NCBI GenBank assembly: GCA_947475365.1
Contig: CANJOI010000005.1
Coordinates: forward strand, 1-38,227
Length of the DNA stretch: 38,227 nucleotides
Direction: 5' to 3'
Origin: Fidelibacterota bacterium
GTDB taxonomy: Bacteria > Pseudomonadota > Alphaproteobacteria > Rhodospirillales > Rhodospirillaceae
Part shown: positions 8,379-16,253 of the stretch, piece by piece
How positions within the stretch are numbered: position 1 is the stretch's first letter
Layout of the letters: each line of letters opens with the position of its first letter
Program-made: the position numbers and the translations under genes
Notes under the pieces: model-generated
The model's input: only the letters and a program-made list of their open reading frames with translations
The model's database searches: none
Told to the model about the DNA's origin: nothing

Positions 8379-9806
8379 TTAAAGGTGGGCCGGAAGGCGC
8401 ACGGCAAAGCACGCCCCTTGCGGGCTGGTGTGCTCGAGCACCACGTCCCCGCCCTGCACACGCAAAAGTTCGCGGGCGATCGGCAGGCCCAGGCCGGACC
8501 CATCCGTGCGCGTGGAACCCGCGAAGGGCACAAACAGATTGTTAAGCGCCTTGGGATTCAGACCGGGACCGTTGTCGCTGATGCACACCACGCCGTAGCG
8601 GTCCTCGCGCCGCACGCTGATATCGATGCGCGTCGCACCGGCTTCGGCGGCGTTGCGCAGCAGGTTCTCGAACGCCCGGTGCAGCAGCTCGGGGTCACCC
8701 TCAAAGGTAAAGTCGGCGATCTGGCCAAAAACGATTTCCACGCCGGGTAAGGCGGCTTGCAAGCTGTCGCGCACCTCGTCGAGAAACGCGCGCAGTTTCA
8801 TTCTACGCGCCTTCACCTGCGGCAAGCCTTCGCGCGCGAAACGCAAGGTGGAGGCCGACAGCGCCACCGCGCGGTCGATGGCGCGCACGATGCCGGCGGT
8901 GATCCGCCGCACTTCCGAATCGTTCACCGAATCCAGCCGGTCGGATTCCAGCATGGCGGTGGCGAGGATGTTGCGCAGGTCATGGGAGATCTTGGTGACG
9001 GCGGTGCCCACACCCGCGAGGCGTTCCTTCTGCAGCAAGGCGGTGCGCAACTCCTGCTGCATCTCGGCCAGCGCCTGTTCGGCCACGCCCACCTCGTCGT
9101 GACGGTCCGACGGCGTGATCACCCGGTGCGGATCCTCCGGCGCGTCGCGGAAGCCGATCATGGACAGTGTCAGGCGCCGCAGAGGCCAGACCGCCAGCCA
9201 TTGCAGGCTGAAATAGACCATTGCGGCGGTGGCGAGCGAGATGAACACCGAAATGAACAAGATCCGCCTTGCGTAGATCCACATCTCGCGGCGTAGCGGG
9301 CCTTCGTCCAGGACCACTTCCACCACCACCGCGGGATCGTCGGGGCTGATGCCGGTCACCGCCATGGCCTCGTCGGCCGGCCGCAGCATGGTGATGAAGG
9401 CATCCAGGATGAAGTCCGAGATGGTGTCGTTGCGCAGGTCGTAAACCTCGGGGATATGCGAAGGCATGTGGGGGCCCAAGGTGCGCGCCGGCATATTGGG
9501 GCGAATCGCGGTCATGCCCAGCATACCGGCCTGGTCCAGGAGCCGGTCGCGCAGAACCGGGTCCACCTGTTCGGGCGACGCCTCCAGCGCCGTCAGCACC
9601 AGGTGGGCGGAGGCGAGCTTGGTATTGAGATAATCCAGCCGGAATCGCGCCATGCTGGGGGCAAACACGCCGATTTCGGCGAGCATGACGAATCCCACCG
9701 TCAACCACAGCAGCCGGGCGGACAGTTTGGACGTGAGCGGCATGAGCACGGGCCCCGGTTTTGCCGCGGCCTTTAGGCCCCGCTCTAGGATGTGGTCGCT
9801 CGCCAT
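8379..9806 (-). CDS. Membrane sensor histidine kinase
   Basis: A 475-residue two-component sensor. Two membrane helices (about residues 32-53 and 182-206) enclose a 130-residue periplasmic sensor region of unrecognised type. A HAMP-like linker (206-260) follows, then a dimerisation/phosphoacceptor segment TKISHDLRN with H275, and an ATPase domain with N-box N385 (LLRNAAEA), G1 DNGPGL (411-416), F-box LFVPF and G2 GSGLGLPIA (436-444). All catalytic motifs are intact, so it should be active. No response regulator gene is adjacent, so its partner and signal are unknown. ATG 9806 is supported by AAGG 7 nt upstream. It may be cotranscribed with the peptide and panB-panC downstream. Confidence 0.92.
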   Translation of the reverse strand: MASDHILERGLKAAAKPGPVLMPLTSKLSARLLWLTVGFVMLAEIGVFAPSMARFRLDYLNTKLASAHLVLTALEASPEQVDPVLRDRLLDQAGMLGMTAIRPNMPARTLGPHMPSHIPEVYDLRNDTISDFILDAFITMLRPADEAMAVTGISPDDPAVVVEVVLDEGPLRREMWIYARRILFISVFISLATAAMVYFSLQWLAVWPLRRLTLSMIGFRDAPEDPHRVITPSDRHDEVGVAEQALAEMQQELRTALLQKERLAGVGTAVTKISHDLRNILATAMLESDRLDSVNDSEVRRITAGIVRAIDRAVALSASTLRFAREGLPQVKARRMKLRAFLDEVRDSLQAALPGVEIVFGQIADFTFEGDPELLHRAFENLLRNAAEAGATRIDISVRREDRYGVVCISDNGPGLNPKALNNLFVPFAGSTRTDGSGLGLPIARELLRVQGGDVVLEHTSPQGACFAVRLPAHL

Positions 9807-9845
9807 GACGGCACCTTAACGCCCTACATCTAGTAATATCATTGA

Positions 9846-9851
9846 ATTATA
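9846..9851 (-). promoter_or_regulatory. Possible -10 box of the histidine kinase gene
   Basis: The minus strand reads a perfect TATAAT here, 39 nt before the kinase start codon, in an AT-rich patch (about 9820-9870) that stands out from the GC-rich surroundings. No good -35 box sits 16-18 nt upstream, so it could depend on an activator or be chance. Confidence 0.35.
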
Positions 9852-9906
9852 AGAGATTTTTGGTTGGATTGCGGTCGAATATCCTGCGAAATCACCGTCT
9901 CTTTCG

Positions 9907-9936
9907 TTGACTTGGGGGGCGAGCCGCCCCTATAAA
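9907..9936 (+). promoter_or_regulatory. Sigma-70-type promoter of rpmH-rnpA operon
   Basis: The -35 box TTGACT (9907-9912) and -10 box TATAAA (9931-9936) are separated by 18 bp. Transcription would start near 9943, leaving a leader of about 60 nt before rpmH. The spacer contains a perfect GC-only dyad, GGGGCG-AGC-CGCCCC (9916-9930). This is the best promoter match in the window, as expected for a ribosomal protein operon. Confidence 0.8.
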
Positions 9937-10005
9937 GCGCCCGCAATTGCGTCCCGCCACCTGAGTCGGCGGGATTTCTTCAATGATTTGATCGGAGTGA
10001 GACTC

Positions 10006-10140
10006 GTGAAACGGACCTATCAGCCGAGCAAACTGGTACGCAAGCGCCGTCACGGATTCCGGTCGCGCATGGCTACTGTCGGCGGCCGCAAAGTGCTCGC
10101 CAACCGTCGCGCCAAAGGCCGCAAGCGCCTGTCGGCGTAA
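10006..10140 (+). CDS. rpmH: 50S ribosomal protein L34
   Basis: A 44-residue, very basic ribosomal protein of the large subunit. The sequence [20 protein letters not shown]... ending GRKRLSA is the textbook L34 pattern and full length. The start is GTG at 10006, with GGAG (9994-9997) 8 nt upstream; the open frame extends upstream to the promoter but only this start gives the conserved MKRTYQPS N-terminus. It is the first gene of the rpmH-rnpA-yidD-yidC-engB run and has a strong promoter. Confidence 0.98.
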   Translation: MKRTYQPSKLVRKRRHGFRSRMATVGGRKVLANRRAKGRKRLSA

Positions 10141-10203
10141 TTGCCAAGGCGGCGCGGCCGCCTTTATGGGGCAGCCCGCCTGACACTGGTGGAGCCCTGC
10201 CCT

Positions 10204-10599
10204 TTGATCCCGGACAATGCTCTTAAAGTCGCTCTCCCGCCCGGCCGGCGCTGGCAGGCGCTGGTGCGTCGCGCGGATTTCCAGCGTCTGACGGCGAGCG
10301 GCATGCGCCGGGTCACTCCGGGATTCATCCTGCAGGCCGCTCCCCGTGGCGATCATCCGACTCAAAAGCTGCGCATCGGCTTCACGGCCAGCCGTAAGGT
10401 CGGCAACGCCGTGGCCCGCAACCGCGCCAAGCGGCGCCTGCGCGCCCTGGCCGACCTGGTGATGGCCGATCTTCCCGCGACCCTCGACTATGTGCTGGTG
10501 GCCCGGCCCGACGTGCTGGTGCGCAACTTCGCGCAGATGGCGGGCGAACTGCATCACGCCCTTAAGAAGCTGACGGCCCACCCGAAGGCCCTTGTCTGA
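10204..10599 (+). CDS. rnpA: Ribonuclease P protein component
   Basis: The protein subunit (131 residues) that helps RNase P RNA bind and cut the 5' leader from precursor tRNAs. The diagnostic RNR motif is complete: [20 protein letters not shown], followed by LRAL. The frame is open from the base after the rpmH stop. I chose TTG 10204 because GGAG (10191-10194) lies 9 nt upstream and the resulting length is typical; TTG 10141 or GTG 10189 are possible. It is 63 nt downstream of rpmH in the usual order and ends 13 nt before yidD. Confidence 0.93.
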   Translation: MIPDNALKVALPPGRRWQALVRRADFQRLTASGMRRVTPGFILQAAPRGDHPTQKLRIGFTASRKVGNAVARNRAKRRLRALADLVMADLPATLDYVLVARPDVLVRNFAQMAGELHHALKKLTAHPKALV

Positions 10600-10612
10600 T
10601 GGTGGGGGCATC

Positions 10613-10858
10613 GTGAGAAATCTTCCCGCCGTATCGCTGCTCGCGTTGATTCGCGGCTATCAGATCGCCTTGGCGCCATTGCTGGGACCGCGCTGCCGGT
10701 TCGCGCCGAGCTGTTCCCACTACACCGCCGAAGCAATTTCCACGCACGGCGTCCGCGCCGGTCTCGCGCTCGGCGCAAAACGTATCCTTAAATGTCACCC
10801 CTGGGGCGCATCGGGGTTCGACCCTGTGCCCATCCCGTATAAGACCGAGTTGAAATGA
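10613..10858 (+). CDS. yidD: Membrane protein insertion efficiency factor YidD
   Basis: A small (81-residue) membrane-associated protein that assists YidC-dependent insertion of inner-membrane proteins. Family hallmarks are visible: LIRGYQ near the N-terminus, the segment [15 protein letters not shown] with its conserved cysteines, and [18 protein letters not shown] near the end. GTG 10613 is chosen because it gives the normal family N-terminus and follows a GGTGGGGG purine run; a TTG at 10592 would overlap rnpA. Its TGA overlaps the yidC start (ATGA, 10855-10858), coupling the two partners. Confidence 0.95.
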   Translation: MRNLPAVSLLALIRGYQIALAPLLGPRCRFAPSCSHYTAEAISTHGVRAGLALGAKRILKCHPWGASGFDPVPIPYKTELK

Positions 10859-12591
10859 CACCTGACCGCAACACCATCATCGCGTTTGCCCTGGCGATCG
10901 TCGTTCTCCTGGGCTGGGAATACTGGTTCGCTCCTAAGAAGGCCGCCGTAGCGCCCGCGCCCGTCGCCGGGGCCCCGTCAGCCACGCCGGTGGCCACCCC
11001 CGCTACTGTGCCCGCGAACCCCAACGCCGCGCTGGGCACGCCGGCCGAGGCCGCCGCGCCCGAACAGCGCATCAAGATCAACACGGCGCACCTGCACGGC
11101 TCGCTCACCCTGACCGGCGGCCGCTTCGACGACATCACGCTCGCGCAATACCGCGACACCCTTGATCCCAAGAGCCCGGAAGTCGTGCTGTTCTCGCCGA
11201 CCGTGGCGGCGAAGCCCTATTATGCCGAGATCGGCTGGCTCTCCTCCGACCAGGGCGTTGTGCTGCCGACCGCCACCACCACCTGGACCACCGAGAACCC
11301 CGACGCGCAGCTCACCGATACGACGCCGGTGGTGCTCACCTGGGACAACGGCCAGGGCCTTACCTTCAAGCGCACCATCAAGGTCGACCGCGACTACCTG
11401 TTCACGGTCGAGCAGAGCGTCCAGAACGCCGGCGAGAAGCCGGTCACCCTGTTCCCCTACAGCCTGATCGCGCGCTTCGACAATCCGGCGGAGAAGGCCA
11501 CCTACATTTCGCATGAAGGCCCCATCGGCGTGTTCAACAGCGCCTCCATGGAAAAGAAATACGCCGACGTGAAGAAGGAAGGCCGCATCGCGGCCGAATC
11601 CGCCGGCGGCTGGATCGGCATGACCGACAAATACTGGCTGTCGGCCATCGCCTTCGACCCCAAGCTCAAGATCGCGGCCTCGTTCAATTACGCCGACGCC
11701 GCCGGCCGCGAGCGCTATCAGACCGACCTGCGCGCCGATCCCATCACCGTGGGCGCGGGCGAAACCAAGGCCGTGTCGTCCTACCTGTTCGCCGGCGCCA
11801 AGGAGCTCGGCATCCTCGATCAATACGCCCAGACTCCCGGGATCGCCCGCCTCGACCTCGCCATCGATTTCGGCTGGTTCTGGTTTCTGACCATCCCGTT
11901 CTTCCACGCGCTGCGCTGGCTGCACGACCTCTTGGGCAACTTCGGCCTGGCGATTCTGGCGTTCTCGACCTTCGTGCGCCTCCTGATGTTCCCGATCGCC
12001 AACAAACAGTTCTCGGCGATGAACAACATGAAGCGCCTGCAGCCGCAGATGAAGGCGCTTCAGGACCGCTACGCCAACGACCGCGCCAAGATGAACCAGG
12101 AGATGATGGAGCTGTACAAGCGCGAGAAGGTCAATCCGCTCACCGGCTGCCTGCCGATCGTGATCCAGATCCCGGTGTTCTTCGCGCTGTATAAAGTGCT
12201 GTTCGTGACCATCGAGATGCGCCACGCGCCGTTCTACGGCTGGATCCACGATCTGTCCGCCGCGGACCCCACCAGCATCCTCAACCTGTTCGGGCTGCTG
12301 CCTTACGGAATCCCGCCGATCCTGCACATCGTCAGCATCGGCGCCTGGCCGCTGATCTACGGCATCACCATGTTCCTGCAACAGAAGCTCTCGCCTCAAC
12401 CCGCCGACCCGATGCAGGCCAAGATCATGATGTACTTCCCCCTGATCTTCACCTTCGTGCTGGCCTCCATGCCGGCCGGGCTTGTGATCTACTGGGCCTG
12501 GAGCAATACCCTGGCGATCCTCCAGCAATGGCTGCTGACGCGTAATACCGGCCCCGGCAAAACCGACTCTGGTAAAACCGCGCCGGCATGA
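10855..12591 (+). CDS. yidC: Membrane protein insertase YidC
   Basis: A 578-residue inner-membrane insertase/chaperone (YidC/Oxa1/Alb3 family) that works alone or with SecYEG. Residues 5-25 form the first membrane helix ([19 protein letters not shown]), followed by an Ala/Pro-rich linker and the large periplasmic beta-domain (about 70-340) found in Gram-negative YidC. The conserved insertase core follows: a helix with the groove arginine region ([17 protein letters not shown]), the cytoplasmic helical hairpin ([12 protein letters not shown]), then further helices ([37 protein letters not shown]). The start overlaps yidD and the stop overlaps engB by 4 nt each. Full length and intact. Confidence 0.97.
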   Translation: MTPDRNTIIAFALAIVVLLGWEYWFAPKKAAVAPAPVAGAPSATPVATPATVPANPNAALGTPAEAAAPEQRIKINTAHLHGSLTLTGGRFDDITLAQYRDTLDPKSPEVVLFSPTVAAKPYYAEIGWLSSDQGVVLPTATTTWTTENPDAQLTDTTPVVLTWDNGQGLTFKRTIKVDRDYLFTVEQSVQNAGEKPVTLFPYSLIARFDNPAEKATYISHEGPIGVFNSASMEKKYADVKKEGRIAAESAGGWIGMTDKYWLSAIAFDPKLKIAASFNYADAAGRERYQTDLRADPITVGAGETKAVSSYLFAGAKELGILDQYAQTPGIARLDLAIDFGWFWFLTIPFFHALRWLHDLLGNFGLAILAFSTFVRLLMFPIANKQFSAMNNMKRLQPQMKALQDRYANDRAKMNQEMMELYKREKVNPLTGCLPIVIQIPVFFALYKVLFVTIEMRHAPFYGWIHDLSAADPTSILNLFGLLPYGIPPILHIVSIGAWPLIYGITMFLQQKLSPQPADPMQAKIMMYFPLIFTFVLASMPAGLVIYWAWSNTLAILQQWLLTRNTGPGKTDSGKTAPA

Positions 12592-13241
12592 ACGCCAACG
12601 AAATGACAGTGGGGCCCGTCCACGATATCGAAGCCGGACGCAGACTGTTCACGCGGCCCTGCCGTTTTCTGAAGGGCGTGATGGCGCTCGATCAGATGCC
12701 GGAAGCCGACATCCCGGAGATCGCCTTCGCGGGCCGCTCCAATGTCGGCAAGTCCAGCCTGATCAACGCACTCACCGGCAACAGCACCATCGCGCGCACG
12801 TCCAACACGCCCGGCCGCACCCAGGAGATCAACTTCTTCGATCTCGGCGGACGCCTGACCATGACCGACCTGCCGGGCTACGGCTTCGCCCAGGCCCCCA
12901 AGGACAAGGTCGGCGCCTGGACCGATTTAATAAAACTGTATCTCAAAGGCCGGCCAACCTTGCGCCGCGCCCTGGTCCTGGTGGACAGCCGCCACGGCCT
13001 CAAGGAGAACGATCGCGAGATCATGAAGCTGATGGATTCGTCGGCCGTGAACTATCAGGTCATCCTGACCAAGGCCGACAAGCTGAAGCCCGGCCCTCTG
13101 GCGAAGGTGCTGGCCGAAGTGACCGAAGCCATCGCCAAGCATGTGGCCGCGCATCCCGAGGTACTGGTTACCAGCGCCGCCGACGGTTTCGGCATCCCCG
13201 AGGCCCGCGCGGCCTTGTCAGAGCTGGCGCTGCCAGAGTAA
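12588..13241 (+). CDS. yihA: Ribosome biogenesis GTPase EngB/YsxC/YihA
   Basis: A 217-residue TRAFAC-class GTPase needed for late large-subunit assembly. GTPase motifs are clear: G1 AGRSNVGKSS, a G2 threonine in SNTPGRTQ, G3 DLPGYGFA, G4 TKADK and G5 VTSAA. The start ATG overlaps the yidC stop (ATGA), giving the usual alphaproteobacterial order yidC-engB-argB. It is the last gene of the tightly coupled run; 96 nt with its own leader structure separate it from argB. Confidence 0.96.
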   Translation: MNANEMTVGPVHDIEAGRRLFTRPCRFLKGVMALDQMPEADIPEIAFAGRSNVGKSSLINALTGNSTIARTSNTPGRTQEINFFDLGGRLTMTDLPGYGFAQAPKDKVGAWTDLIKLYLKGRPTLRRALVLVDSRHGLKENDREIMKLMDSSAVNYQVILTKADKLKPGPLAKVLAEVTEAIAKHVAAHPEVLVTSAADGFGIPEARAALSELALPE

Positions 13242-13273
13242 GTAGAAATTCTCAGTAGGCTTATAGTTTTGTC

Positions 13274-13317
13274 GCGTGTCCGGACGGAAAACCGGTGCCC
13301 ACTTTTCCTGAACACGC
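13274..13317 (+). repeat. Structured 44-bp inverted repeat in the argB leader (copy 1)
   Basis: The outer arms GCGTGT (13274-13279) and ACACGC (13312-13317) pair, as do inner arms GGAAAA (13286-13291) and TTTTCC (13303-13308), around an 11-nt loop CCGGTGCCCAC. It ends 20 nt before the argB ATG. A second copy lies at 34116-34158 with compensatory stem changes. From memory it resembles the short palindromic repeats with a GGAAAACCGG...CCCACTTTTCC core that are common between genes in Rhizobiales. A TATAGT box (13262-13267) sits just upstream, but it lacks a good -35. Confidence 0.8.
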
Positions 13318-13337
13318 TCGCGCGTTGAAAGGCTCTC

Positions 13338-14240
13338 ATGTCCGCCGAGAACGATAATGCCGTCTGGCTGGAGAAAGCGGGCGTCCTGGCCGAGGCGCTG
13401 CCGTTCATGCGCGCCCATGCCGGTGAAACCGTGGTGGTCAAATACGGCGGCCACGCCATGGGCGACGAAACTGTCGCCGAGCGTTTCGCCAAGGACATCG
13501 TGCTGCTGAAGCAGGTCGGCATCAACCCGATCGTCGTCCACGGCGGCGGCCCGCAGATCGGCGCCATGCTTGAGCGCCTGAAGATCAAGAGCGAGTTCAT
13601 CGACGGCTTGCGCGTCACCGACGCCGCCACCGTCGAGATCGTCGAGATGGTGCTGTGCGGCTCCATCAATAAGCAGATCGTCAGCGCCATCAACAAGGCC
13701 GGCGGCTTCGCCGTCGGCATGTCGGGCAAGGACGGCAACCTGATCAAGGCGCGCAAGCTGCGGCGCTCGAAAAAGGACCCGGGCTCGAACATCGAGAAGA
13801 TCCTGGACCTCGGCTTCGTCGGCGAACCCTCCGAAATCAATCCCCATATCCTCGACACCTTTGAGGAATCCGACATCATCCCGATCATCGCGCCCATCGG
13901 CGTGGGGCCGAACGGCGAGACCTACAACATCAATGCCGACACCGTGGCCGGCGCCGTGGCCGGGGCGGCGGGCGCCGCGCGCCTGTTGATGCTCACCGAC
14001 GTGCCGGGCGTGTTGGATGACACCGGCCGCCTGATCAAGGAAATGACCCTTGAGCGCGCCAAGACGCTGATCCAGTCGGGCACCATCTCGGGCGGCATGA
14101 TCCCGAAGGTGGAAACCTGCATGGAAGCGGTCGAACAGGGAGTCGAGGGGGCGGTGATCGTCGATGGCCGCGTGCCGCACGCCGTTCTTCTGGAACTGTT
14201 CACGCCTTCTGGTGCGGGCACATTGATCCGCGCGCGCTAG
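13338..14240 (+). CDS. argB: Acetylglutamate kinase
   Basis: A 300-residue amino-acid kinase that phosphorylates N-acetyl-L-glutamate, the second step of arginine synthesis. Visible motifs include VVKYGGHAM (nucleotide/phosphate binding), [11 protein letters not shown], the [10 protein letters not shown] segment, the [13 protein letters not shown] loop, [12 protein letters not shown] and the C-terminal GGMIPKVE. The N-terminal extension and length fit the arginine-inhibited hexameric type, but inhibition is inferred. ATG 13338 has an AAAGG ribosome-binding site 6-7 nt upstream. A structured repeat sits in its leader. The stop shares one base with the next start (TAGTG). Confidence 0.97.
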   Translation: MSAENDNAVWLEKAGVLAEALPFMRAHAGETVVVKYGGHAMGDETVAERFAKDIVLLKQVGINPIVVHGGGPQIGAMLERLKIKSEFIDGLRVTDAATVEIVEMVLCGSINKQIVSAINKAGGFAVGMSGKDGNLIKARKLRRSKKDPGSNIEKILDLGFVGEPSEINPHILDTFEESDIIPIIAPIGVGPNGETYNINADTVAGAVAGAAGAARLLMLTDVPGVLDDTGRLIKEMTLERAKTLIQSGTISGGMIPKVETCMEAVEQGVEGAVIVDGRVPHAVLLELFTPSGAGTLIRAR

Positions 14241-14917
14241 TGGACAACAGGCTGGCTCACATCGACGCCTGGGTTTTCGACCTGGACAACACGCTTTATC
14301 CGGCGTCGACCAACCTGTTCGCCCAGATCGATGTGCGCATCAAAGGCTTCATCGCCCGGACGCTCTCCTTGAGTCCGGACGAGGCCTTCACCCTGCAGAA
14401 AAAGTACTACCACGAGCATGGCACCTCCCTACGCGGCCTGATGATGCATCACGGCGTGGAGCCGGATGAATTCCTGGACTATGTCCATGACATCGACCAT
14501 TCCGTGCTGCCCGCGAACCCCGCGCTGGAGGCCGCGCTGGCGCGTCTGCCGGGGCGCAAATTCGTCTATACCAATGGTTCGACATACCATGCCGAACAGA
14601 CCCTGAAGAGCCTGGGCATCGACCGGCACTTCGCGGAAATATTCGACATCAAGGCCAGCCGCTATATCCCGAAGCCCGATCCCGGCGCCTTCGCGGAATT
14701 CATCGCCCAGCATGTGATCGCGCCGGAGCGGGCGGCCATGTTCGAGGACCTGCCGCGCAACCTCAAGCCGGCAGTGGACCTCGGGATGACCGCCGTGTGG
14801 GTGCGTCATCCGGAGACACAGCTGCTGCCCGGCGAGGACACCGGTCACTGCCACTATGTCACGGATGACCTGCCCGCCTGGCTGGGCGACGCCGGAAAGA
14901 CGCTCAGCGGCCTTTAG
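14240..14917 (+). CDS. HAD-family pyrimidine 5'-nucleotidase-like phosphatase
   Basis: A 225-residue HAD-superfamily phosphatase of the subfamily called pyrimidine 5'-nucleotidase (yeast Sdt1-like). The nucleophile motif is FDLDNTLYP with the two catalytic aspartates; motif II is VYTNGS; motif III is the lysine in IPKPDP; motif IV is MFEDLPRNL. It probably dephosphorylates small metabolites; the natural substrate is unknown. The GTG start overlaps the argB stop by one base, a coupling I recall as common in alphaproteobacteria. Its 3' end overlaps the DUF2336 gene on the other strand by 14 nt. Confidence 0.9.
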   Translation: MDNRLAHIDAWVFDLDNTLYPASTNLFAQIDVRIKGFIARTLSLSPDEAFTLQKKYYHEHGTSLRGLMMHHGVEPDEFLDYVHDIDHSVLPANPALEAALARLPGRKFVYTNGSTYHAEQTLKSLGIDRHFAEIFDIKASRYIPKPDPGAFAEFIAQHVIAPERAAMFEDLPRNLKPAVDLGMTAVWVRHPETQLLPGEDTGHCHYVTDDLPAWLGDAGKTLSGL

Positions 14918-16253
14918 CCTTAGCGGCTTCCTGGAACATCTCGAGCTGCCACTCGAGTTCGGCCTCGGTGGCGTCGAAGCCGCCGCCCGGCCGGGATTTG
15001 ATGACCTGTTCCGGCGGCACACGCGCGATCTTCAATTGCAGATGTGCGGCCTCTTCAGCGGTGAAATCCGCGGCCCAGGCCACCGCGAGCATTCCCTTGG
15101 CGCTGCCCGCGCGCACCACTTCCGCGACCGCCTCGACCGGCAAATCCGCCTTACGCGCGATCGCGGCCACGGCCACCGTCACCGCGCCATCGGACGCAGC
15201 CTGCAGGACGTACTTGGAGGTCAGCTTGCCCGCTTTCACGACCGCATCCAGCTGCCGGCTCACCACCGCCAGCGCTTCGGGGGCCAGCTGGTCGTCGGGG
15301 TCGTCCTGCACCAAACCGCTCTTGCCCTCCTCACGCCGTAGTTTCTCGTTCACCATCCGGCCCAGGATCGCCGTGGTTTCCAGGTCGAGGTCGGTGCGGT
15401 CGGCTAGCGCCTGGATCAACGACTGGGCCACGAATTCAGCGATGCGCAGCGCCGCCTTGGTGCTCAATTGCCGGCGGTGCACCAGGGGCTCATGCCATGT
15501 CTCTTGCCGGGGCGATGCATCGATGATGGCGTCGAGGGTTTCCTCGCGGATCTGGGCATTGGGGTTTTTGAGCAGCGACGTGATGGCGTCCACGTTTCCC
15601 GCGCCGACAATGGCGTGGGAGACCTCCTCGCCAACATTGATGCGCCGGGAAATCGCCACCAACTGAGCCGTCAAAGGGCTGGCGCGGATGACTTCCTTCA
15701 GGTCTTCATCGGTCAACACCGGCGAGAACTCGAGCACCGGCGTCGCGACGGTGGCTTCGGAGTCCAGCGCCAGGGTGAAGACGATGTCATGGGGCGCATC
15801 GGGCAGAGTCTTGAGAGCCTCCGACAAAGCGCGGCGCACACGCGGCAGCTGGTCGCGCGCCAGCAGGGTCAGCACTTGATGCACCGTGCGCCAGGCCTTG
15901 GCCTGTTGCTCATTTGTCAATCCCGGGACCAGGCGGCCCATGCGGTCGGCGAGATCGGACCGCACGTCGGCGTCTTCGTCCGCGGCCAGTAGCAGGTTCG
16001 CCTTCACGGGCGCTGCACCATTGATCGCCACCGCGCGTCGCACCGCGGCGTCGGGATCGCGCGCCAGAAAGAAAAGGATTTCCGGCTCCACGTCCTCGCG
16101 GGCGGCGAGCGTCGCACGCACCACCGGATCGGAATGGTCGAGCAGGTCGCGCGCCTGTTCGTAGGTGATTTTCTGCCCCGGCAACCCAAGCATGCGCACC
16201 AGGCGGTCCTTGGCGGGCGCGCCGCCGTTGGACGGTTGCTTGGCCGGGGTCAT
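14904..16253 (-). CDS. DUF2336 domain protein (HEAT-like helical repeats)
   Basis: A 449-residue cytoplasmic, all-helical protein of unknown function. Residues of about 25-110 look like HEAT-type repeats (RDLLDHSDPVVRATLA, REDVEPEILFFLARDPDAAVRRAVA). The middle matches the DUF2336 pattern I remember: LPDAPHDIVFTLALD...ATPVLEFSPVLTDEDL and LLKNPNAQI. There is no signal peptide or membrane helix. Its ATG overlaps the stop of the diguanylate cyclase gene (ATGA), so the two were probably made together. The neighbour suggests, but does not prove, a role in c-di-GMP or motility signalling. The protein appears intact even though the cyclase gene is frameshifted. Confidence 0.85.
   Translation of the reverse strand: MTPAKQPSNGGAPAKDRLVRMLGLPGQKITYEQARDLLDHSDPVVRATLAAREDVEPEILFFLARDPDAAVRRAVAINGAAPVKANLLLAADEDADVRSDLADRMGRLVPGLTNEQQAKAWRTVHQVLTLLARDQLPRVRRALSEALKTLPDAPHDIVFTLALDSEATVATPVLEFSPVLTDEDLKEVIRASPLTAQLVAISRRINVGEEVSHAIVGAGNVDAITSLLKNPNAQIREETLDAIIDASPRQETWHEPLVHRRQLSTKAALRIAEFVAQSLIQALADRTDLDLETTAILGRMVNEKLRREEGKSGLVQDDPDDQLAPEALAVVSRQLDAVVKAGKLTSKYVLQAASDGAVTVAVAAIARKADLPVEAVAEVVRAGSAKGMLAVAWAADFTAEEAAHLQLKIARVPPEQVIKSRPGGGFDATEAELEWQLEMFQEAAKAKGR

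Noticed and set aside
9807-10005. Chromosome origin next to rpmH, as in some bacteria
   Set aside because: No cluster of DnaA boxes (TTATCCACA-like) and no dnaA gene in the window; the AT-rich patch is short and fits promoters.
10978-12528. Long minus-strand open frame opposite yidC
   Set aside because: Same GC-driven artefact; yidC on the plus strand is complete and coupled on both sides.
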